Below are positions 26,268 through 34,574 of a stretch of 64,000 nt of DNA, piece by piece. The translations under genes were made by a program, and so were the position numbers. The notes under the pieces were generated by a model that worked only from the letters and a program-made list of their open reading frames with translations, was not told where the DNA came from and ran no database searches. The DNA is from Curtobacterium sp. 'Ferrero' (GTDB taxonomy: Bacteria > Actinomycetota > Actinomycetes > Actinomycetales > Microbacteriaceae): the NCBI RefSeq assembly GCF_002412165.1, contig NZ_NXIA01000002.1, positions 248,001 through 312,000 of the forward strand. The letters are read 5' to 3'. Position 1 is the stretch's first letter. Each line of letters opens with the position of its first letter.

Positions 26268-26390
26268 AGCGAGGGCGCGCCAGCTTTCGGTCACCCTGAT
26301 GGTGGGCTGCGAGTCCGGTTCATGAAGCCGGGGCCGCCCATGGGGTTCTCGTCGGCAACCGATCTCCGAAACCTCGGGATCCTCTCGTGA
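26268..26390 (+). pseudogene. Short orphan TNT 3' end in module 2
   Basis: About 40 codons encode APAFGHPDGGLRVRFMKPG and SATDLRNLGILS. These match the tail at 20447 (APAFGHPGGGLQVRHFEP, VTDLRDMGILS) nearly residue for residue. The upstream half of the TNT domain present in module 1 has been lost here. The stop lies next to the immA copy 4 start. Confidence 0.7.
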
Positions 26391-26403
26391 GCGGTTGGAA
26401 CTG

Positions 26404-26913
26404 GTGATCCCGCACCGGGACCTGCTCTTGGATCTCCTGCACCGCGCCGGGCATGAGCGTGTTGCGGTCGAGTCCAGGGTCGTCGAGTTCGGGAACTTCG
26501 AGACTCTCGAGCGATGGGTGGTTCGCGATGACGGAGTCGCCGGTTGGCGGGGTGACCGCGGGGCTGGGGACTGGACCGGAGTCGTGTTCGAGGACCCGGA
26601 GGATGCGGCTCGGTGGATCGCGACGTCTGCAGCGGGTGTGCTCCGGGACCAGGCCGGTCTCCGGCGCGCGAACTGGCTGCGCAATCGTCCCGAAGAACTC
26701 CCCGAGGGAATGACCCTCACCATCCAGAAGGGCAAGAATCTCCTCGTTTGGGAGGTCGATGGGGTCGGCCACCGAGCGTGGTTCGGCGGCGGACGCTTCG
26801 TCGCGCCGGCCGTGCAGTTCGCCACGGTCGCTCGCGTGCCGCTCCACCGGATCGAGTCGTGCGCGCTCGAGTCCGACTCCCTAGCGGCCTTCGCCGTTGC
26901 GTCACCGAGCTGA
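26404..26913 (+). CDS. Immunity-like protein, immA family copy 4 with altered start (169 aa)
   Basis: The core VEFGNFETLERWVVRD, FEDPEDAARWIATSA and DQAGLRRANWL closely follows copy 1. In copy 1 the start is the GTGA overlapping the toxin tail. Here the equivalent GTG at 26387 meets a stop after six codons because of a 1-nt frame change, so translation must begin at GTG 26404 or TTG 26395. The protein is then slightly shortened but otherwise complete. Confidence 0.6.
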   Translation: MIPHRDLLLDLLHRAGHERVAVESRVVEFGNFETLERWVVRDDGVAGWRGDRGAGDWTGVVFEDPEDAARWIATSAAGVLRDQAGLRRANWLRNRPEELPEGMTLTIQKGKNLLVWEVDGVGHRAWFGGGRFVAPAVQFATVARVPLHRIESCALESDSLAAFAVASPS

Positions 26914-26914
26914 A

Positions 26915-27330
26915 GACCCCTGTGGCGATCCTTCGGAGCTCACCGCTCGTGAGCAGGTCACGGATGGTCAGCGAGTCACCGGCGATCGAGAAGCGGAGCG
27001 CGCCATCGGACTGAGGGAACCACACCAGCGTGAGTTGAGCGTGCACGAGGACTTTTCGCTCAGTCACGTACCGGTGTGCGGTCGACGGGCGGAAGGTGTT
27101 GTCGGGGCGCCGGCCTTGACTTGAGCATGCTCCCGTGGCCGGCGTGGTTCTGCTGGGCGAGTTCGGGCAGGTACGCCTCGGACGAATCCCGGAAACGCTT
27201 CGGCTCTGCAGCGGGGACAGAACGCAGCGGCGCGACCGGACGCCTGAGGAACGACCGGAGAATGTCACAGGCGCCATCCTCGTCAGGCACGACTGCCGCC
27301 ATGTTCGCGATCACGCGCGCCCAGGACGCA
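26915..27330 (-). pseudogene. TNTL copy 3, frameshifted and internally deleted
   Basis: Minus-strand remnants of the family are split between frames. ILRSFLRRPVAPLRSVPAAE and SSEAYLPELAQQ match the middle of the 21242 protein. After a frame change near 27110, HRYVTERKVLVHAQLTL, WFPQSDGALRFSI and LRRIATG match its end. The segment with VDR..GPDGWLL is missing and the conserved GQPGG is PQSDG. The upstream 27330-27420 region shows only faint similarity to the N-terminal domain. It overlaps the end of immA copy 4. Confidence 0.65.
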
Positions 27331-27538
27331 ACACGGTGGGGCACCGCGCTGGAGGGGACACCGGCAGCGTCTCGGCGCGGAGGCGAGCGAACCGACGACG
27401 CGGTCCGCCTGTCGCTCGCGGTCATGCCTCGATCGACCGGAGTCGTCCGTTCGGGTGACGCATGCGGCGTCACGGTCTGCTTGAATCTGTGTGCACCGAC
27501 AGCGTGAGCGCCGACAGGCAGCCGGAAGGAACGAACTC

Positions 27539-28165
27539 GTGAGCAGCCAGTACCCGCCGCCGTACGGCCAGGACCACGACCCGTACGGTCAGCAGCCGCA
27601 GGGGCAGCAGCCGTACGGCACGCGGGACCCGTACGGTCAGCAGCCGTACGGCACGCAGAACCCGTACGGTCAGCAGCCCTACGGGGCCCAGAACCCGCAC
27701 GGTCAGCAGCCGTACGGCGCGCAGAACCCCTACGGCCCTCCGACGCCGAACGGGCAGCAGCAGGGTCAGCCGCCGTTGTGGGCGCCCTGGTATGGGATCC
27801 CGTTCCCCCACGCGTTCGTCCGCTTCTGGAAGAAGTACGTCCGGTTCGACGGTCGCGCGAGCAAGAGCGAGTACTGGTTCTGGGCACTCTGGTGGGTCAT
27901 CGGCAACGTCGCGGCGAGCCTCATCGGGAGCGCGCTGGGCTTCCGGTCCGATGATGGGTCGAACAGCGTGCAGGGCCTGTGGGCGCTCGCGACGATCCTC
28001 GGGTTCATCGCGCTCACGGTGCGGCGCCTGCACGACGTGAACCTCAGCGGGTACTTCGCACTGTTCTTCATCGTCCCGCCGATCGGGGTCATCTTCTCGC
28101 TGATCGTCGGCCTGATCGGCACCGTTCCCCGGGGCCAGCGGTACGACCGGCCTGATCGGGGCTGA
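27539..28165 (+). CDS. DUF805 membrane protein with PYGQQ repeats, copy 1
   Basis: A 208-aa protein. Residues 1-85 are a Gln/Tyr/Pro/Gly repeat region (PYGQQPYG units). The DUF805 domain follows: [20 protein letters not shown] and [13 protein letters not shown], with three or four membrane helices. GTG 27539 has a GGAAGGA ribosome-binding site. DUF805 function is unknown. A paralog lies 1.4 kb downstream, and both sit amid toxin/immunity genes. Confidence 0.85.
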   Translation: MSSQYPPPYGQDHDPYGQQPQGQQPYGTRDPYGQQPYGTQNPYGQQPYGAQNPHGQQPYGAQNPYGPPTPNGQQQGQPPLWAPWYGIPFPHAFVRFWKKYVRFDGRASKSEYWFWALWWVIGNVAASLIGSALGFRSDDGSNSVQGLWALATILGFIALTVRRLHDVNLSGYFALFFIVPPIGVIFSLIVGLIGTVPRGQRYDRPDRG

Positions 28166-28245
28166 GGCTCCTCGCTCGTCCGTCTCGCACCTCCTCACCG
28201 CGGGGGACGAGGACGACCTCCCAGCACCGAGAACAGGACGAACTC

Positions 28246-28533
28246 ATTGATTACGTCGACGCGGTGCGCGAACTCGCCTCGGCCGAGTCCGCGGGCATCC
28301 CCTTCTGCTGGATGCGGCGGCCGTCGAACGACGTGGACACGCCGTGCATCTACGAGACAGCAGACGGATGGCGGGTCTCCACGACGAAGGAACGGTGCAC
28401 CGAGGAATCCGTCACCGACCACGCGGATCGCGCTGCGGCCATCGACGACTTCGTGAGCCGCGTGCGGGGGTTCGTGCGGTACAGGGAACTCCGGGAAGCG
28501 CTCCTCGGGGCACCGCGGCGTAGCGTCCACCCC
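28246..28533 (+). pseudogene. imm1 paralog without its own stop, fused in frame to the oxidoreductase
   Basis: The reading frame encodes YVDAVRELASAESAGIPF and IYETADGWRVSTTKERC, very like the 89-aa protein at 20128. Two features are odd. The position of its ATG is ATT (28246), leaving GTG 28264 as the first standard start. And a change near 28510 replaces the expected stop, so the frame continues through RRSVHP into the oxidoreductase ATG at 28534. It may be a fused protein or a decaying gene. Confidence 0.6.
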
Positions 28534-29466
28534 ATGACGAAGCACTGGGTGGCCCCGCGGTTTGGCGGCAGCGAAGTCCTCGAGTACGTCGACGTGGAGG
28601 TCCCGGCACCGGGCCCGGGCGAGGTCACGATCGACGTCCGTGCCGCCGGGATGAACCCCGCGGACACGAAGCACACGCGGCAGGGCGACCCGTCCGACCT
28701 GCCGATCGCGATCGGGTACGAGGTCGCCGGTGTCCTCAGTGCCATCGGCCCGGACACCACGATCGCGTCCGGCGGGGGAGCGGTCGGTGACGAGGTCCTG
28801 GCTTTCCGTGTGGCGGGCGGATGGGCCGAGCGGATCACCGTCCCCGCTCCCGACGTCTTCGCGAAGCCGGCCTCGCTCGACTTCCCCGAAGCCGCGAACC
28901 TGCTGCTCGCCGGGACCACCGCGGCCGACATGCTCCGCGTCACGCGCGCATCGGGCAACGACACCGTGCTCGTGCACGGCGCGTCCGGAGCCGTCGGGGT
29001 CAGCCTGCTCCAGCAGTTGCGGCTCCTCGGCGCGCGGGTCATCGGGACGAGTTCGGAGCGCAACGCCGACACGGTCCGAAACTTCGGTGGCGAGTGGGTC
29101 GCCTACGGCGACGGCCTGGAGGCACGGGTCCGGGAACGCGCAACGTCCAGCATCGACGTGGCACTGGACTGCGTCGGGACCGACGAGGCCGTTGACGTCT
29201 CGCTCGCGTTGGTCGCGGATCGCTCCCGCATCGTCACGATCGCGGCGTTCGGGCGCGCGCAGGACGACGGCATCCGGGCCGTCGGTGGTGCGCAGCCCGA
29301 GAGCAAGGCGTTCCGGGACTCGGTGCGGCAGCGGTTGATCGACCTCGCCGGTGCGGGTGACCTCCGTGTGCCGGTCGCGCGCACGTTCCCGCTGTCCGAG
29401 GCGAAGGCGGCTGCAGAGCTGCTCGAGTCGCAGCACCCGGGTGGGAAGCTCGCGCTCGTCCCCTGA
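28534..29466 (+). CDS. Zinc-independent quinone oxidoreductase/alcohol dehydrogenase family (MDR)
   Basis: 310 residues from ATG 28534. The GroES-like N-terminal half has VRAAGMNPADTKHTRQGD. The NADPH site is VLVHGASGAVGVSLLQQL. No zinc-ligand Cys cluster is seen, which points to the QOR branch rather than true alcohol dehydrogenases. It reduces quinones or enones with NADPH. The frame is open upstream into an imm1-like segment, so the native start could be further 5' if a fusion is made. Confidence 0.88.
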   Translation: MTKHWVAPRFGGSEVLEYVDVEVPAPGPGEVTIDVRAAGMNPADTKHTRQGDPSDLPIAIGYEVAGVLSAIGPDTTIASGGGAVGDEVLAFRVAGGWAERITVPAPDVFAKPASLDFPEAANLLLAGTTAADMLRVTRASGNDTVLVHGASGAVGVSLLQQLRLLGARVIGTSSERNADTVRNFGGEWVAYGDGLEARVRERATSSIDVALDCVGTDEAVDVSLALVADRSRIVTIAAFGRAQDDGIRAVGGAQPESKAFRDSVRQRLIDLAGAGDLRVPVARTFPLSEAKAAAELLESQHPGGKLALVP

Positions 29467-29603
29467 ACCGGGTGCAGCGCCGGGCGAGCGAAACTGAACA
29501 TTTCCTGGTTGGATCGGTGTCGCTGACCCCGTCAGTTCGTCGCGGGCCATCCGCGGCCGACCCGATCACACCGACCCGTCCACATCCAGCAGGGGGATTC
29601 CTG

Positions 29604-30203
29604 ATGAGTGACCAGTACCCGCCGCAGAACCCGTACGGACAGCAGCCCGCGCAGAACCCGTACGGCCAGCAGCCGCAGTACGGCCAGCAGCCGCACGGGC
29701 AGCCGCAGTACGGCCAGCCCGCGCCGACCGGCCCGAACGGCGAGCCGCCGCTGTGGGCACCGTGGTACGGCATCTCGTTCCCGAACGCCGTGAAGCGCTT
29801 CTTCAAGAAGTACGTCCGGTTCGACGGTCGAGCGAGCCGGAGCGAGTTCTGGTGGTGGTACCTCGCGAACGTGATCGTGGTCGCGGTCCTCTACGCGATC
29901 TACGGCATCGGTGCGGCGACGTCGCAGTACCAGACGGTCTCGACGACGTACGGTTCGACCTCCGCGATGACCTCGCCGTCCCCGCTGTTCATCATCGGCG
30001 GCATCCTGCTCGGCATCTGGGGACTCGCGACGATCATCCCGAACCTCGCGCTGGCGTGGCGGCGTCTGCACGACGGCAACTTCGCCGGGCCTTTCATCTT
30101 CCTCGGGCTCATCCCGGTGGTGGGCGGCATCATCCTGCTCGTCCTCTACCTGCTCCCCTCCAAGCCCGAGGGTGCGCGGTTCGACCAGCCCCACCGCGGC
30201 TGA
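29604..30203 (+). CDS. DUF805 membrane protein with PYGQQ repeats, copy 2
   Basis: A 199-aa paralog of the gene at 27539. The N-terminal 50 residues repeat NPYGQQP and QYGQQP. DUF805 follows with [20 protein letters not shown] and AWRRLHDGNFAGPF. A Ser/Thr-rich extracytoplasmic loop after the first helix (TSQYQTVSTTYGSTSA) is absent in copy 1. AGGGGG precedes the ATG. Confidence 0.87.
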   Translation: MSDQYPPQNPYGQQPAQNPYGQQPQYGQQPHGQPQYGQPAPTGPNGEPPLWAPWYGISFPNAVKRFFKKYVRFDGRASRSEFWWWYLANVIVVAVLYAIYGIGAATSQYQTVSTTYGSTSAMTSPSPLFIIGGILLGIWGLATIIPNLALAWRRLHDGNFAGPFIFLGLIPVVGGIILLVLYLLPSKPEGARFDQPHRG

Positions 30204-30220
30204 CCGGACTCGTCACCACG

Positions 30221-30270
30221 CAGGACGGCCCTCCCTGGTCGGCGAGAGCCGATCGGGGAGGGCCGTCCTG
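30221..30270. terminator. Bidirectional hairpin between DUF805 copy 2 and TNTL copy 4
   Basis: Perfect 15-bp arms CAGGACGGCCCTCCC (30221-30235) and the complement at 30256-30270, loop 20 nt. It lies between convergent genes. Its arm sequence differs from the GGGAGGC-CGGTG family. Confidence 0.7.
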
Positions 30271-30296
30271 CTTGGTCTCAGCGCGTGTCGACTCGC

Positions 30297-30938
30297 TCAG
30301 ACCACGCGGAGCCGGGCGAGCGAACCGTCGACGACGAGGTCGCGCACCGTGACGGACGGGTCCGCCGTCTCGAAGCGGAGTGCGCCTCCTGGCTGGTCGA
30401 ACCAGGGCTGCACGAACCGGACCGTCACCAGGAACGGCCGCTCCACGAGGTACCGGTGCGTCTCGGGTGCCTGCGCGACGTGCGGCGGCAGGGAACGCTG
30501 GTGCAGCGGGGTGTCGAGCGGGTGGAGCAGGTAGCCGTCCGGCCCGCCGATGCGGTCGACGGGGACGCCCGCCGGCACCTGGATCGTCAGACCGCGCTCG
30601 CCGGCCTGCGCCACCTGCTGCGCGAGCTGCGGGTACGTGGTCGCCGCGCGGTCGCGGAGCCCGTCGAGCTCGTGGCGCGGGATGTCGCGCGGCGCCGGGA
30701 ACGGACGGTTGAGGAACCGGCGGAGCATCTCGACCGCGTCTTCCTCGCCCCGAGCCGTCGCCAGGCGGCGTGCGGTGCCGTAGTCGACGACCTCGAGGGC
30801 GTACTCGTCCGCCCCGGACTGTGCGATGCGGAGTGCGCCCTCGACCGGCGGCTCGTGCAGGGTCTCACCGGGGAGCTGCACGTAGCGGACCGTGTAGCCG
30901 AGCTGGTCGAGGATGGGGCGGGTGTCCGCGAACGTCAT
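30297..30938 (-). CDS. Short TNT-like protein, intact copy (TNTL copy 4, 213 aa)
   Basis: Same length and layout as the 21242 gene. N-domain: MTFADTRPILDQLGY, LPGETLHEPPVEGALRI, VDYGTARRLATARGEEDA. TNT-like part: VPVDRIGGPDGYLLHPLD, QRSLPPHV, QPWFDQPGGALRFETADP. It keeps the LDR-type Arg and a Tyr in DGYLL, but has GGALR where active toxins have GGGxQ, and FDQ for FGQ. No export signal. It lies 22 bp upstream of sdhB on the same strand but is probably transcribed separately. Confidence 0.78.
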   Translation of the reverse strand: MTFADTRPILDQLGYTVRYVQLPGETLHEPPVEGALRIAQSGADEYALEVVDYGTARRLATARGEEDAVEMLRRFLNRPFPAPRDIPRHELDGLRDRAATTYPQLAQQVAQAGERGLTIQVPAGVPVDRIGGPDGYLLHPLDTPLHQRSLPPHVAQAPETHRYLVERPFLVTVRFVQPWFDQPGGALRFETADPSVTVRDLVVDGSLARLRVV

Positions 30939-30960
30939 GGCGGGAGCCTAGCGGCCCGAC

Positions 30961-31734
30961 CTATGCCTTTCCCCGCATGATCGCCTGCTTGACCTCCGAG
31001 ATCGCCTTGGTGACCTGGATGCCGCGCGGGCAGGCGTCGGTGCAGTTGAAGGTCGTGCGGCAGCGCCACACGCCCTCCTTGTCGTTGAGGATGTCGAGGC
31101 GCACGTTCGCCGCGTCGTCGCGCGAGTCGAAGATGAAGCGGTGCGCGTTGACGATCGCCGCGGGGCCGAAGTACTGGCCGTCCGTCCAGAACACCGGGCA
31201 CGACGAGGTGCACGCGGCGCAGAGGATGCACTTCGTGGTGTCGTCGAACCGTGCACGGTCGGCGACGGACTGGACACGCTCCTTGCCCTTCTCCGGAGCC
31301 GTCGAGGCCTGGAGGAACGGCTGGACCTCGCGGTAGGAGGCGAAGAACGGCTCCATGTCGACGACCAGGTCCTTCTCGAGCGGCAGGCCCTTGATCGCCT
31401 CGACGTAGATCGGCTTCGAGACGTCGAGGTCCTTGATGAGCGTCTTGCACGCCAGCCGGTTGCGCCCGTTGATGCGCATCGCGTCGGACCCGCACACCCC
31501 GTGCGCGCAGGAGCGGCGGAACGTGAGCGAGCCGTCCTGCTCCCACTTGATCTGGTGCAGGGCGTCGAGGATGCGGTCGGTCGGCAGCATCATGACGTCG
31601 AAGTCCTGCCAGCGCGGCTCGTCGTCGACGTCCGGGTCGAAGCGGCGGACGATGATCGTGACGGGGAACGAGCCGGGAGGGGCGTCCTGCACGGTCTTGG
31701 TGCGGGGGGCGTCGGAGACCAGGGTGTCGGTCAT
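30961..31734 (-). CDS. sdhB: Succinate dehydrogenase iron-sulfur subunit
   Basis: 257 residues. The [2Fe-2S] ligands lie in RRSCAHGVCGSDAMRING and RLACKTL. The [4Fe-4S] and [3Fe-4S] ligands lie in CILCAACTSSCP and CRTTFNCTDACPRG. It moves electrons from SdhA flavin to the membrane quinone site. The ATG overlaps the sdhA stop (ATGA). Last gene of sdhCDAB. Confidence 0.97.
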   Translation of the reverse strand: MTDTLVSDAPRTKTVQDAPPGSFPVTIIVRRFDPDVDDEPRWQDFDVMMLPTDRILDALHQIKWEQDGSLTFRRSCAHGVCGSDAMRINGRNRLACKTLIKDLDVSKPIYVEAIKGLPLEKDLVVDMEPFFASYREVQPFLQASTAPEKGKERVQSVADRARFDDTTKCILCAACTSSCPVFWTDGQYFGPAAIVNAHRFIFDSRDDAANVRLDILNDKEGVWRCRTTFNCTDACPRGIQVTKAISEVKQAIMRGKA

Positions 31735-33542
31735 CAGTACTTCCTCTCCATCGGCTCGTAGCGCGTCACCACGACGGGCTTCCAGTCGAGCGTGATGTGG
31801 TCGTCGGCGAGTGACGAGTGCGGGTCGCCCGTCAGGTACGCCATGGTGTGCTGCATGTAGTTCTCGTCGTCGCGCTTCGGGTAGTCGTCGCGCATGTGGC
31901 CACCGCGGCTCTCCTTGCGGTTGCGCGCGGAGTAGACGACGACCTCGGCGAGGTCGAGCAGGAAGCCCAGCTCGACCGCCTCGAGCAGGTCGGTGTTGAA
32001 CCGCTTGCCCTTGTCCTGCACGGACACCTGCAGGAACCGGTTCCGGAGCTCGTGGATCGTCTCGGTGACCTTCGCCAGGGACTCGTCGGTCCGGAACACC
32101 TGGGCGTTCCGGTCCATCTCCTCCTGGAGCTCCTTGCGGAGGGCGGCGACCCGCTCGGTCCCGGTGGAGGCCCGGAGCTGGTCGAGCATGTCCTTGACGC
32201 CCTGCTCCGGGTGTTCCGGCAGGGGGAGGAACTCGGCGGTCTGGACCCACTCGGCGGCGTTGTTGCCGGAGCGCTTGCCGAACACGTTGATGTCGAGGAG
32301 CGAGTTCGTGCCGAGTCGGTTCGACCCGTGCACGGACACGCAGGCGCACTCGCCGGCGGCGTAGAGGCCGGGCACGACCGTGGTGTTGTCGTACAGCACC
32401 TCGGCCTTGACGTTGGTGGGGATGCCGCCCATGGCGTAGTGGGCGGTCGGCATCACCGGGACCGGCTCCACGACCGGGTCGACCCCGAGGTAGGTGCGGG
32501 CGAACTCGGTGATGTCCGGCAGCTTCGTCTCGAGGACCTCGGCGCCGAGGTGCGTGCAGTCGAGCAGCACGTAGTCCTTGTTCGGTCCGGCACCGCGCCC
32601 TTCGGCGACCTCCTGCACCATGCACCGGGCGACGATGTCGCGGGGGGCGAGGTCCTTGATGGTCGGGGCGTAGCGCTCCATGAACCGCTCACCGGACGCG
32701 TTGCGGAGGATCGCGCCCTCGCCGCGGGCACCCTCGGTCAGGAGGATGCCGAGCCCGGCGAGCCCGGTCGGGTGGAACTGGAAGAACTCCATGTCCTCGA
32801 GCGGCAGGCCGGTCCGCCACACGATGCCGACGCCGTCGCCGGTCAGGGTGTGCGCGTTCGAGGTGGTCTTGAACATCTTGCCGAAGCCGCCCGTGGCGAA
32901 GATCATCGCCTTGGCGTGGAAGACGTGCAGTTCACCGGTCGCGAGCTCGTACGCCACGACACCGGCGGGCTGCTTGCGCGTGACGCCGTCGTCGCCGGTG
33001 ACGTCGACCATGATGAGGTCGAGCGCGTAGAACTCGTTGAAGAAGTTCACGCCGAGCTTGACGCAGTTCTGGAAGAGCGTCTGCAGGATCATGTGACCCG
33101 TGCGGTCAGCCGCGTAGCAGGCCCGGCGAACCGGGGACTTGCCGTGGTCGCGCGTGTGGCCGCCGAAGCGTCGCTGGTCGATCTTGCCCTCGGGCGTGCG
33201 GTTGAACGGCAGACCCATGTTCTCGAGGTCGATGACGGCGTCGATCGCCTCCTTCGCGAGGATCTCGGCCGCGTCCTGGTCGACCAGGTAGTCGCCGCCC
33301 TTGATCGTGTCGAAGGTGTGCCACTCCCACGAGTCCTCTTCGACGTTCGCGAGCGCCGCGGCCATGCCGCCCTGCGCCGCGCCCGTGTGGGACCGCGTCG
33401 GGTAGAGCTTCGAGATGACGGCGGTCTTGGCCTTCGGCCCGGCCTCGATGGCCGCGCGCATGCCCGCGCCGCCCGCGCCGATGATGACGACGTCGAACTG
33501 GTGGTGGTGGACCGTGGTGTCGGTCGGGGTGTTCAGTGCCAC
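31734..33542 (-). CDS. sdhA: Succinate dehydrogenase flavoprotein subunit
   Basis: 602 residues with FAD-binding [18 protein letters not shown]. The flavin-attachment His is in [14 protein letters not shown], and the active-site segment [19 protein letters not shown] is intact. It oxidises succinate to fumarate in the TCA cycle at the inner face of the membrane. Order sdhC-sdhD-sdhA-sdhB is standard. Confidence 0.97.
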   Translation of the reverse strand: MALNTPTDTTVHHHQFDVVIIGAGGAGMRAAIEAGPKAKTAVISKLYPTRSHTGAAQGGMAAALANVEEDSWEWHTFDTIKGGDYLVDQDAAEILAKEAIDAVIDLENMGLPFNRTPEGKIDQRRFGGHTRDHGKSPVRRACYAADRTGHMILQTLFQNCVKLGVNFFNEFYALDLIMVDVTGDDGVTRKQPAGVVAYELATGELHVFHAKAMIFATGGFGKMFKTTSNAHTLTGDGVGIVWRTGLPLEDMEFFQFHPTGLAGLGILLTEGARGEGAILRNASGERFMERYAPTIKDLAPRDIVARCMVQEVAEGRGAGPNKDYVLLDCTHLGAEVLETKLPDITEFARTYLGVDPVVEPVPVMPTAHYAMGGIPTNVKAEVLYDNTTVVPGLYAAGECACVSVHGSNRLGTNSLLDINVFGKRSGNNAAEWVQTAEFLPLPEHPEQGVKDMLDQLRASTGTERVAALRKELQEEMDRNAQVFRTDESLAKVTETIHELRNRFLQVSVQDKGKRFNTDLLEAVELGFLLDLAEVVVYSARNRKESRGGHMRDDYPKRDDENYMQHTMAYLTGDPHSSLADDHITLDWKPVVVTRYEPMERKY

Positions 33543-33583
33543 TGGGGTCTTTCGCTAGGGGGTCGGGCGGGCGTGCGGGGCGG

Positions 33584-34030
33584 TCAGCGTGCCGGGCAGA
33601 ACGACGGCAGGTCCGCGGCGGAGGCGCCGGCGGGGCACGGGTCGAAGGTCCAGCAGACGAGCAGGCCGAGCACGATCAGGACGACGCAGGCGATGAGGAT
33701 CGCGACGAGCAGCGTCTTCCGGATCCCCGGCTTCGCCACGTAGTCGTTGACGATCGTCCGCATGCCGTTCGAACCGTGGACGAGCGCCAGCACCAGCATG
33801 AGCGAGTCCCACACCTGCCAGAACGGGTTCGCCCACTTGCCGGCGACGAACGCGAAGTCGATCTGCTTGACGCCCTCGCCCGCCACCATGTTGACGAACA
33901 GGTGGCCGAAGATCAGCACGACGAGCAGGACGCCCGACGCGCGCATGTAGATCCAGCCCCACTTCTCCCAGTTGGTGGTGCGGCGGGCTGCGCCGGCCGA
34001 GCGGGGCGGTTCGATGGTCTGCGTGGTCAT
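33584..34030 (-). CDS. sdhD: Succinate dehydrogenase membrane anchor subunit
   Basis: 148 residues with three helices. WGWIYMRASGVLLVVLIFGH carries the quinone/heme-side His, and LVHGSNGMRTIVNDY is typical of SdhD. The Cys/Pro-rich C-terminal tail is unusual but short. 19 bp downstream of sdhC. Confidence 0.9.
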   Translation of the reverse strand: MTTQTIEPPRSAGAARRTTNWEKWGWIYMRASGVLLVVLIFGHLFVNMVAGEGVKQIDFAFVAGKWANPFWQVWDSLMLVLALVHGSNGMRTIVNDYVAKPGIRKTLLVAILIACVVLIVLGLLVCWTFDPCPAGASAADLPSFCPAR

Positions 34031-34049
34031 CGTGTGGCTCCTTCCGGCC

Positions 34050-34499
34050 TCAGTTGAAGTCCGCGACGAGGTTCATGAGCTGGCGCGGCAGGAAGCCTGC
34101 GATGAGGATCGCCCAGACGACCAGCACGATCCAGAACATCGCGCGCTGGTACTTCGGGCCCTTCGACCAGAAGTCGACCAGGATGATGCGGAGGCCGTTG
34201 AGCGCGTGGAACACGATGGCCATGACGAGCGCGATCTCGCCGAGGTTCATGATCGGCGTCTTGTACGTGCCGATCACCGCGTTGTAGGCCTCGGGCGAGA
34301 CCCGCACGAGCGCCGTGTCGAGGATGTGCACGAGCAGGAAGAAGTAGATCGCGACACCGGTGATGCGGTGCAGGACCCAGGACCACATGCCGGTCGAACC
34401 CCGGTACAGGGTCCCCTGCGGCGTCCGAGAAGCGCGTGGCGCCTCGATCGTCACCTGGGGTCCGGCGGTCGCCGTACCCCCTGCGGTCTGCTCGGCCAT
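34050..34499 (-). CDS. sdhC: Succinate dehydrogenase cytochrome b subunit
   Basis: 149 residues with the SdhC signature TLYRGSTGMWSWVLHRITGV and a second-helix FFLLVHILD. HALNGLRIILVDF ends the third helix. It anchors the complex, binds heme b and reduces menaquinone. First gene of the operon. Confidence 0.93.
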   Translation of the reverse strand: MAEQTAGGTATAGPQVTIEAPRASRTPQGTLYRGSTGMWSWVLHRITGVAIYFFLLVHILDTALVRVSPEAYNAVIGTYKTPIMNLGEIALVMAIVFHALNGLRIILVDFWSKGPKYQRAMFWIVLVVWAILIAGFLPRQLMNLVADFN

Positions 34500-34520
34500 G
34501 AGCGAGTCCTCCCATAGGAC

Positions 34521-34567
34521 GGGCTCGCCGATCGGCGAGCCCTTGCCGTTCGTGTTCTGTGGAACAC
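34521..34567. terminator. 22-bp perfect palindrome and GTGTTC dyad before sdhC
   Basis: 34521-34542 is a gap-free palindrome (GGGCTCGCCGA and its complement), suited to terminate the glycosyltransferase gene. Next to it, GTGTTC-TGTG-GAACAC (34552-34567) is a second dyad that could be an operator for the sdh promoter. No T-run follows the first. Confidence 0.5.
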
Positions 34568-34574
34568 GTCCATC

